A stretch of 64,000 nucleotides of DNA from Ruminococcus sp. AF31-8BH (GTDB taxonomy: Bacteria > Bacillota > Clostridia > Lachnospirales > Lachnospiraceae), in the NCBI RefSeq assembly GCF_003460605.1, contig NZ_QTVN01000002.1, positions 124,001-188,000 on the forward strand. Direction: 5' to 3'. Each line of letters starts with the position of its first letter. Position 1 is the stretch's first letter. The translations under genes were made by a program, and so were the position numbers. The notes under the pieces are model-generated. The model was not told the origin of the DNA and searched no databases. It was given only the letters and a program-made list of their open reading frames with translations. Shown in pieces: positions 42,010 to 49,063 of this stretch.

Positions 42010-43080
42010 ATGAAAAAATCATGGAGAAAGACAATTACCGCAGTTTGCATGGGAACCATGCTGTTTTCCGGCAATGTTTACGGGGCGGACAGCTCCCAGG
42101 ATCTGATGGCGTATACGGATAACGTGCTGTCGGACGGATCCCTGATCTATTATTTTGAGGAAGTTGCAATTACCCTTCCTGCTGACTGGCAGGGGAAATT
42201 TGAAATTGTGACAACGGACAATTCTGCCGCCTTTTATCACAAGGCAAGCCATGAGAAATGGCAGGAAAAATATGGGGAGGACGGCGGCAAACTGTTTACC
42301 TTGTCCTGCACCATCAATCACGATTTTTCCGAGCTGCCGGATTTTACCTATATCGGATTCAGTGAGGATTCGGTGATGAATTATTTCATGATCTTCCCCA
42401 CTGATTTCCAGGCCTACACAGAGGACGAAGCCGTGGCCGCCGAATTTCAGCAGATGAACGCAGAAATTGATTTTGTGAAGCAGAATGCTTATATGTTAAG
42501 TGAGGGGGCACCTGTGGGGGTTCCTGCATCTGGAAGCTCTGCAGACATTGGAGCTGCCACAACTGTACCGGGGATTCCGGGAGGAAATGGAAGTTCTGAC
42601 ACCTCTGATTTCCAGGAGTCCCAGGCGGGATACACAGGAAGCTGGGTTCAGGTGAGAGGGAAATTTGAGCTGTATCTTCCATCGGATTGGGAATCTGTGG
42701 ATTTGGACGAGGAAGATCAGGCAAACGATATTTACTTCGCCGCAATGTCCTCCGACCAGAATGCCATCCTGGTTGCTATGTCCATGAACCTGACAGATGG
42801 TTACACCCAGGAGGAAATCGACGCGGAGCTTGCCGAGGGCAATTACAGTTCTTTATTTGAGGTGGCACAGGATGCCATGGCTCAGCAAGGCTATACCGTA
42901 GAAAAAACAGAAACCATCAATGACATTCCCTGCGCCTTCTTTTCCAATGAAGACGATTACGGAATCGTATTTATGGACCAGAGCGATTCGGTAATGGAAG
43001 TGGTCTATCTTACAGGAGGAGATGTGCGTAATAACGATACGGTGCAGGCAATGCTGCACTCTGTAAGATGGGCAGGGTAA
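42010..43080 (+). CDS. secreted repeat-domain protein, first two domains (ends at in-frame stop)
   Basis: A 356-residue exported protein: signal peptide (KTITAVCMGTMLFSGNVYG), then two related domains joined by a Gly/Ser/Pro linker (about residues 170-205). Domains share VAITLPADWQGKFE and FELYLPSDWESV, and the second ends LHSVRWAG. GAAGGAGG precedes the ATG. After the TAA (43078-43080) the same frame continues without another stop to 43794 through a further linker and a third copy of the domain, so a single longer protein was probably interrupted by a nonsense change. Function unknown. Confidence 0.75.
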   Translation: MKKSWRKTITAVCMGTMLFSGNVYGADSSQDLMAYTDNVLSDGSLIYYFEEVAITLPADWQGKFEIVTTDNSAAFYHKASHEKWQEKYGEDGGKLFTLSCTINHDFSELPDFTYIGFSEDSVMNYFMIFPTDFQAYTEDEAVAAEFQQMNAEIDFVKQNAYMLSEGAPVGVPASGSSADIGAATTVPGIPGGNGSSDTSDFQESQAGYTGSWVQVRGKFELYLPSDWESVDLDEEDQANDIYFAAMSSDQNAILVAMSMNLTDGYTQEEIDAELAEGNYSSLFEVAQDAMAQQGYTVEKTETINDIPCAFFSNEDDYGIVFMDQSDSVMEVVYLTGGDVRNNDTVQAMLHSVRWAG

Positions 43081-43794
43081 GCAGGAAGCTTTGCCCATCT
43101 TGCAGGTGGAGACAGTGACTACACAAAGCATGTAGATAGTACCCGTTCTGTAACCTCAGATACAGCTGCCTCAGACCCCATAGAAGATATTGAAAGCACT
43201 GTAAGCGATGTACTAAAGCAGGGCGGAGCAGGAAATGACACTGCTTCCGGCGGTACTGTGGGAAATATCGGCGGTGTTTCCTCCAGCGTGGAGGATGGGC
43301 AGACAGGTGCAGATTCTTCTGACGGCAGTGGGGATGGTACACAGATGGGAAGCATCACGTTTTCTCAGGACACTGTGGGATATGCGGGAACCTGGGTTCC
43401 TTTTGAGGATGGTTTTCAGCTGTATCTGCCAAGTGACTGGGATGTGTACAATGTGACGGAAGAGCAGAGCCAGCAGGGTGTGCTTTATATTGCAGGAGAT
43501 TCTTCCGGTGCTGAGACTGCGCCTGGAATTTCCGTAGTGTGGGCTTACAGCGACGGAGCCGAGACCATTGAAGAGGTTGCCGCTGCCATCGGACAGGGTG
43601 GGTACCAGGTGGACGATATCGTTTCCATCAACGGAATCCCCTGCGTTTCCTACCGAATCGAGGAAAGCGACTGCAGCGCTATCATGTTTTTCCATCCCAC
43701 CAACAGGCAGTACCTGTTCTGCGTAACAGGCGTGGGATACGCGGCTAACGTGGATACGATCTGCTCGATCCTGACCTCCGTAAGCCTCACCTGA
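43081..43794 (+). pseudogene. orphaned third domain of the secreted repeat-domain protein
   Basis: In the same frame as the preceding gene. It begins with a Ser/Thr/Asp-rich linker and then a domain with VPFEDGFQLYLPSDWDVYN and a terminal ILTSVSLT, parallel to LHSVRWAG of the second domain. No ribosome binding site precedes any start; the best internal candidate is GTG 43258. Translation would require readthrough of TAA 43078. Counted as a pseudogene fragment unless readthrough or a sequencing error is shown. Confidence 0.65.
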
Positions 43795-43823
43795 TAAATA
43801 CAAATCATTTTTTTCTCTTAAAC

Positions 43824-43884
43824 AAAAAAGCCGTTTTGCACTGCTATATTTTTCTAGAAGTACAGCACTGCAAACGGCTTTTTA
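43824..43884 (+). terminator. hairpin terminator
   Basis: AAAAAGCCGTTTTGCACTGCT pairs imperfectly with AGCACTGCAAACGGCTTTTT; T-run follows. Works in either direction. Confidence 0.7.
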
Positions 43885-43917
43885 TATTTGCTGAAACGTG
43901 GGGCAGAGTACAGGGAA

Positions 43918-44166
43918 CTATGAAACTGCCTTACGTTGGGGTTGCTTATTCCAGCAACACAGACAGGCATTATAATAATTTTGGCTTTTTGTACAGCAGT
44001 GACAGACATAAGCTGATAAAAATGGCACCTGTATTTGACGAATGCCGGAAATAAGAGCCAGCCAGATCGCAGAAACCGTACAGCGCAAGTTAGAGTATCT
44101 TCAGCTTTTTCAGGAGGGAAAGAAGATTTGGAAAAAGGAAAAGCTGGGAAAAATTTTGTTTTCGTA
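43918..44166 (+). pseudogene. HipA-like kinase remnant
   Basis: A short frame contains NTDRHYNNFGFLY and MAPVFDECRK, matching the catalytic loop (DRHxxNFG) and the AP-FD metal-binding segment of HipA-family kinases. A second frame after a stop reads SQIAETVQRKLEYLQLF, like a HipA C-terminus. The N-terminal ATP-binding part is gone. Non-functional. Confidence 0.55.
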
Positions 44167-44190
44167 AAAAACGGGCATTTTTGAACTGTT

Positions 44191-45072
44191 TTATTGCCGT
44201 TTCCTATATTCTCGGGGGCTGCAACCCTTTACCTTGGCGAAAACCTTGGAGTAATAATTAGAATCGGAGAAGCCTGCGTTTTCTGCCACGATGCTGATCT
44301 GCGTTCCTTTGCAGAGATCCTCCAGACTTCGCTCAATGCGGTATTCCTGAAGATAAGTAAATAAGGTGGTATTCATGTGCCGCTTAAACAGCCGGGTACA
44401 TTCACTTTCACAAAGGTGGATGTGCCCGGAAATGTCTTTCAGGGTAATGGGGTGGCTGTAGTTTTCCTCAATATAGGAAAGGATCTTCTTAAGCCGGTCG
44501 TAATCCGGACTGTTTTCCTGGGTGTCCTGGGGTTCGTAGGTAATGTGGGAGAGAAGCAGCCGCCACATCATCTGCAGATGAATGGTGATATCCAGCTCAT
44601 AAAATTCCGGCTTTTTCTGATCCAGGGAAATAATTGCAAGAAGATGCTTCCGGAATGCACTGTGCCAGGTTTCGCTCTGATCAATGCAGACAGCAGGCAG
44701 GCGGGGATCCTGGATCACCGGGTCCACATATTTGCTGTTTATGGTGCTTTGGAAAAATCCGTAGATCAGCCTGGGGTCGAAGGTCACCGGAATGTAGGAG
44801 CAGTCCTGGTGGTTTTCCATGGCACCGGAGTGCAGGGCATTGGAATTGTTGAACACGATATCCCCTTCTTTCAGATGGTAGGTTAGGTTGTTCACCTTGT
44901 AGCACATGGAGCCGGTCTGCACATAGGTGATTTCGATCTCGGGATGCCAGTGCCACATGAAAGCCCCGGATTCATATTCAGAAAGCTTCTGGTAGCTTAC
45001 CAGGAAGGGGAAATGCTCGCTGCCGTGCTGTTTTAATTCTTTTTGAAACTGGTTGGTGATGATCTGCGCCAT
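44191..45072 (-). CDS. AraC family transcriptional regulator
   Basis: A 293-residue regulator with an N-terminal cupin-like sensing domain (FMWHWHPEIEITYV, LKEGDIVFNNSNALHS) and a C-terminal double HTH (about residues 185-290) including ITLKDISGHIHLCESECTRL and IAENAGFSDSNYYSKVF. The pattern (HWHPEIE) is typical of sugar-responsive regulators. It is divergent from galK, whose promoter has a good -10 but no convincing -35, so it is a candidate activator of galK; that link is inferred. Confidence 0.88.
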   Translation of the reverse strand: MAQIITNQFQKELKQHGSEHFPFLVSYQKLSEYESGAFMWHWHPEIEITYVQTGSMCYKVNNLTYHLKEGDIVFNNSNALHSGAMENHQDCSYIPVTFDPRLIYGFFQSTINSKYVDPVIQDPRLPAVCIDQSETWHSAFRKHLLAIISLDQKKPEFYELDITIHLQMMWRLLLSHITYEPQDTQENSPDYDRLKKILSYIEENYSHPITLKDISGHIHLCESECTRLFKRHMNTTLFTYLQEYRIERSLEDLCKGTQISIVAENAGFSDSNYYSKVFAKVKGCSPREYRKRQ

Positions 45073-45369
45073 GGTGTGTGCCTTTCTTTTTTAATACATT
45101 GTAAAAGCGCAGCGATTGTTTACTGGCAGTGTGCCTAGAGCCTGTTGCCGGACACAGAGTGAACAGTGATGAATCGCATAAATTTACCTGTAAAGTACTT
45201 GTATTATACACTATAAAGTCTTAAAAACGCAAGATATTACTGATACTGCGCAAATTATTTAAGGTATTCCATATTGGATGCGATATAATAAGAGATATAT
45301 TACATAAGAGACACCATATCAACCTAATTATATTATTTACACATAATATCATAAAGAAGGAGAATCCCT
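45073..45369. promoter_or_regulatory. divergent intergenic region, araC-type regulator / galK
   Basis: Contains TATAAT at 45284-45289 oriented to galK with no recognisable -35 at 17 bp (AAGGTA), suggesting activator dependence. A TAGAGCCTGTT fragment resembling a MITE end lies at 45136-45146. AT-rich otherwise. Confidence 0.45.
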
Positions 45370-46605
45370 ATGAACTTACCAGAAAAAGCAAGCTTTGAGA
45401 AAATCTACGGAGAAACCGAGAAATGTACTGAACGCTTCCAGGATCTTGCAGAGAAATTTGCCAAGATCTACAAGCATGACCATGCAGATTTCTTCACTTC
45501 TCCGGGAAGAACCGAGATTATCGGAAACCATGTAGACCATAACGGCGGCAAGGTAATCGCAGGAAGCATCAACCTTGACACCATCGGCGCTGCAGCACCA
45601 AACGGCACCAATGTGATCCACATCACCAGCGAAGGCTACAGAGACGAGATCGTAGTAGACCTTGACCGCATCAGCAGAGCCAACTACCCGAAAGGAACCT
45701 TCGCCCTCCTTGCAGGAATGATGGAAGGCGCGAAGAAAAACGGCTTCAAGACAGCCGGATTCGATGCTTATGTAAGCACCAACGTAATCGCAGCAGCAGG
45801 CGTAAGCTCCTCCGCATCCTTTGAGATGCTGATCATGGTTATCATCGACTATTTCTTCAACGACAGCAAGATGACCTACACCGACTATGCAAAGATCGGC
45901 CAGTACGCTGAGAATGTTTACTGGGACAAGGCATCCGGAATGATGGATCAGATGGCATGCGCAGTAGGCGGACCGGTTCTTTTTGACTTCGCAGACCGAA
46001 ACGACCTGAAATACAGCAAGCTTGATTTCTCCTTTGGAAAATTCGGCCACAAGCTGGTAATCGTAAACACAGGAAAAGGCCATGCAGACCTGAGCCAGGA
46101 GTACTCTGAGATTCCGGGAGAGATGAAAGCAGCAGCCAAGGTACTTGGCGCAGAGCTTCTTCATGAGACCACCCTTGAGAATCTTCTTGCACATGTCAAT
46201 GAGATCAAGGACGACAGAGCCATCCTTCGTGCCATCCATTTCTTCGAAGAGACCTCCCGCGTAGAGCGCGCAGCCGATGCCATCGGAGAGGAGAACTACC
46301 AGGAATTCCTGAAGCTGATGGATGAGTCCGGAAGATCTTCCTGGGAGCTGCTTCAGAACTGCTACTGCATTAAGGACTGCCACGAGCAGAAGATCCCTCT
46401 TGTACTTGCCCTGACCCAGCTGTTCCTGAACAAGATCGGCGGCGGTATCTGCCGAGTACACGGCGGCGGATTCGCAGGCGTTATCGCAGCCATCGTTCCG
46501 GAAAAAGAGATGGACAATTATGTAGAGTATATTGCTCAGTATGTAGGCAGAGACAATGTATATCCAATGGACATCCGTGCCGTAGGCGCAGCCCATATCG
46601 GTTGA
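45370..46605 (+). CDS. galK: galactokinase
   Basis: ATP-dependent phosphorylation of galactose to galactose-1-phosphate (Leloir pathway); GHMP kinase fold, cytoplasmic. The 411 residues contain the galactokinase signature GRTEIIGNHVDHNGG (about residues 46-60), the phosphate loop AAGVSSSASFE and the C-terminal GGGICRVHGGGFAG. AAGGAGAA precedes the ATG. It is slightly longer than E. coli GalK and of the Clostridia type. No galT or galE next to it; an alcohol dehydrogenase relic follows. Confidence 0.92.
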   Translation: MNLPEKASFEKIYGETEKCTERFQDLAEKFAKIYKHDHADFFTSPGRTEIIGNHVDHNGGKVIAGSINLDTIGAAAPNGTNVIHITSEGYRDEIVVDLDRISRANYPKGTFALLAGMMEGAKKNGFKTAGFDAYVSTNVIAAAGVSSSASFEMLIMVIIDYFFNDSKMTYTDYAKIGQYAENVYWDKASGMMDQMACAVGGPVLFDFADRNDLKYSKLDFSFGKFGHKLVIVNTGKGHADLSQEYSEIPGEMKAAAKVLGAELLHETTLENLLAHVNEIKDDRAILRAIHFFEETSRVERAADAIGEENYQEFLKLMDESGRSSWELLQNCYCIKDCHEQKIPLVLALTQLFLNKIGGGICRVHGGGFAGVIAAIVPEKEMDNYVEYIAQYVGRDNVYPMDIRAVGAAHIG

Positions 46606-46664
46606 GAAATGAGTGAATTCAAACCTGAAAAAGGCGAAAAAGCCAAATCCTTGAGGGAACCGCA

Positions 46665-47195
46665 CCTACCAAGAATCCGTGCGTTCCGATTATTGCAGTT
46701 CCAACTACAGCAGGTACTGCAGCTGAGGTTACCATCAACTACGTTATCACAGATGTTGAGAGAAAGAGAAAATTCGTATGTGTAGATCCTCATGACATGC
46801 CGATCATCGCAATTGTTGACCCTGAGATGATGTCCTCCATGCCAAAAGGACTTACCGCATCCACAGGTATGGATGCCCTGACACATGCCATCGAGGGATA
46901 CACCACAAAAGCTGCATGGGAAATGACAGATATGTTCCATCTCAAAGCCATCGAACTGATCTCCAAATCCTTAAGAGGTGCTGTTGAAAACAGCAAAGAG
47001 GGACGTGAGGGCATGGCTCTTGGACAGTACATTGCAGGAATGGGCTTCTCTAACGTAGGACTTGGAATCGCACACTCCATGGCACACACCTTAGGTGCTG
47101 TCTATGATACTCCTCACGGCGTTGCCTGCGCACCAGGAAACCCGAAAGACGCAAGCGTAGAAGACCTGACTGCTCTGTTCAGAAAGATTATGTAA
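46665..47195 (+). pseudogene. iron-dependent alcohol dehydrogenase (lactaldehyde reductase-like), truncated
   Basis: The frame reads NPCVPIIAVPTTAGTAAEVT, GMDALTHAIEGYTTKAAWEM, GIAHSMAHTLGAVYDTPHG, all signatures of group III Fe-dependent alcohol dehydrogenases; the metal-binding Asp and His residues are there. The N-terminal ~130 residues with the nucleotide-binding GGGS region are missing, and after HGVACA the sequence jumps to the extreme C-terminus (DASVEDLTALFRKIM), an internal deletion of roughly 100 residues. No start signal. Non-functional relic. Confidence 0.8.
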
Positions 47196-47218
47196 GAAGT
47201 GCCTGAATATCTGGGCAA

Positions 47219-47302
47219 ATAAAAAAGCTGTAAAAGTAAATCCGGATGATAAGTTCATATCTTATGTGTGACTTATCATCCAGAAGCTTTTACAGCTTTT
47301 TG
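47219..47302. terminator. long bidirectional terminator
   Basis: AAAAAGCTGTAAAAG with CTTTTACAGCTTTTT, and an inner GGATGATAAGT/ACTTATCATCC stem. It serves the convergent relic and symporter gene. Confidence 0.85.
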
Positions 47303-47338
47303 TGTAAAATGCTGGTATTTGGAAAAGGCACCGCCGGA

Positions 47339-48562
47339 TTATTCGTCCAGCTTGATCTTTTCTTTCAGAACTACGCAGCCTGCCATATCACCAATAACAT
47401 TGACGCAAGTAGCACCCATATCGCAAAGGGTATTGATGCTGATGTACACGCCCATAACGCCTGCCGGAAGACCTGCCATGGTGGCAAGGGCTGCGAAGGA
47501 AGCAATGGCGCCTCCTGGGATTCCCGGTGTTCCCACAGACAGAAGCACGTTGGCCAGAAGGATCACGATCATCATGGAAATGCTCACATTGATTCCGCAG
47601 GCATTTGCAAAGAACATGATCATAAAGGACATGAGAATGGAAACCGCGTCCATGTTTACGGTAGCGCCAAGAGGAATGGCAATACTGGTGATCTTGTTGG
47701 AGACGCCCATCTCATCCTCCATGCACTGCTTGCTGATCGGGATGGTAGCAGAACTGGAGCAGGTTCCAAATGCGTTTAACGCAGCCGGAAGCATTGCCTT
47801 AAAGAACTTCACCGGACTTTCCTTACCGATGAACCTCACAGCGCCGCCGTACACAATAAAGGCAAATCCAAAGAATGCAAGGTACAGGATTACAAGCTGG
47901 GTAGCCAGTGAGATAATAGTCTCGGTACCGTTGGCCTCCACAACCGGAACGATAGTACAGAAGACACCGATTGGGGTAAAATACATAACTGTGCTGATGA
48001 CCTTCAGACATACCTCATTGCAGGAGTCGATCACCTTCAGAAGGGCCGCTCCCTTTTCCCCGATGGCGATCAGGGTGAAGCCTACGATCACGGCAAACAC
48101 CAGGACCTGAAGCATGTTTCCGTTGGCAAAAGCAGCCACCGGATTGGACGGGATCAGGTTCTTGATGGTATCCAGAATGCTGGTCATCTCTGTAGCCTGA
48201 ATGTCAGAGGTTGCCATCTCAAACTTAACGTTCTTGCCAAGGTTGATCAGTCGCGGGATGATCAGTCCTGCCAGGCTGGCAAGGGCAGTGGTGCACAGGA
48301 AAAAGATCATGGCACCTGCAGTGATCTTACCAGTGGTGCGGGCACTTCCAATACTGGTGATACCCATAATAATGGAACAGAATACCAGCGGGAAGATCAT
48401 CATGTTCAGGGCGTTCATGTAGATGCTTCCAATCAGGCTGGTAACAGTCAGTACAGGCTCGAAGCGGTTCGCCAGAAAAAGTCCGGTGAGAATACCAAGG
48501 ATCAGCCCGGTAAAAATTGCGGTTGTGATATGTTTCTTATACCACGCATAAAAACTCTTCAT
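47339..48562 (-). CDS. dicarboxylate/amino acid:cation symporter (DAACS family)
   Basis: A 407-residue membrane protein with about eight helices and two re-entrant loops of the GltPh/DctA fold. Motifs: the serine-rich loop GTCSSSATIPIS, the NMDAVSI segment (cation/substrate site NMDG-like) and GTPGIPGGAIAS in hairpin 2. Substrate (aspartate, glutamate, serine/threonine or dicarboxylate) cannot be told from sequence here. GGAGGG lies just upstream of the ATG on the minus strand. Confidence 0.9.
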   Translation of the reverse strand: MKSFYAWYKKHITTAIFTGLILGILTGLFLANRFEPVLTVTSLIGSIYMNALNMMIFPLVFCSIIMGITSIGSARTTGKITAGAMIFFLCTTALASLAGLIIPRLINLGKNVKFEMATSDIQATEMTSILDTIKNLIPSNPVAAFANGNMLQVLVFAVIVGFTLIAIGEKGAALLKVIDSCNEVCLKVISTVMYFTPIGVFCTIVPVVEANGTETIISLATQLVILYLAFFGFAFIVYGGAVRFIGKESPVKFFKAMLPAALNAFGTCSSSATIPISKQCMEDEMGVSNKITSIAIPLGATVNMDAVSILMSFMIMFFANACGINVSISMMIVILLANVLLSVGTPGIPGGAIASFAALATMAGLPAGVMGVYISINTLCDMGATCVNVIGDMAGCVVLKEKIKLDE

Positions 48563-48825
48563 TTGTTCCCTCCTTAAAATAACCCAGAATATTTCAACAT
48601 TTTACCATAATCTCACATTCTATATGTTACAGTAATAAAACTGATGTGTTACAAATACATTACGAAGCAGCAGACGGGCTAAGAATGTATTTTCACAGGT
48701 ACAGACAGGGGAAAAACGTCGAAATAAGCAGAAGAAACTGGACATATTTCACACATGCGTGCTATACTGAAATAAAACAGAACTGCTGGAGGATAGCAGG
48801 AATTTCGTGACAGCAATTTTCCTGA

Positions 48826-49062
48826 TGTTTTCCGGAAGCCTACCAGCTGGTGCCATACATCAGAACCTGCCAGGCCAGGAGCAAGTACCATATTTACGCC
48901 AGGGAGCTTCAGGCCTCTGCCAAGGTGTTCACCCAGTGGGACAAATACAAATATTTAAAAGGTGCCAAGGGCGATTACATTGCAGTCCGGGAGGATGACC
49001 TTTCGGATGTTTATACCATCGAGAAATCTGTATTTTTACGAAGCTATGAGAGGTGCGAATAA
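48826..49062 (+). CDS. small protein coupled to the TIR gene (GDYI-type domain)
   Basis: The frame is open from 48826, with GTG 48850 the likeliest start (no strong ribosome binding site). The ~70-79 residues contain YKYLKGAKGDYIAVRED followed by DVYTIEKSVFLRSYE, resembling the C-terminal 'GDYI ... Y-x-I-x-x-x-x-F-x-x-x-Y' domain found as a stand-alone module or fused to other domains. Its stop is 1 bp before the TIR-protein ATG, so the two are co-translated. Function unknown. Confidence 0.5.
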   Translation, partial: CFPEAYQLVPYIRTCQARSKYHIYARELQASAKVFTQWDKYKYLKGAKGDYIAVREDDLSDVYTIEKSVFLRSYERCE

Positions 49063-49063
49063 A

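Noticed and set aside
45376..46665. 429-residue open frame antisense to galK
   Set aside because: Mirror of a strongly biased coding sequence; no start site or recognisable domain, while galK on the other strand has all its motifs.
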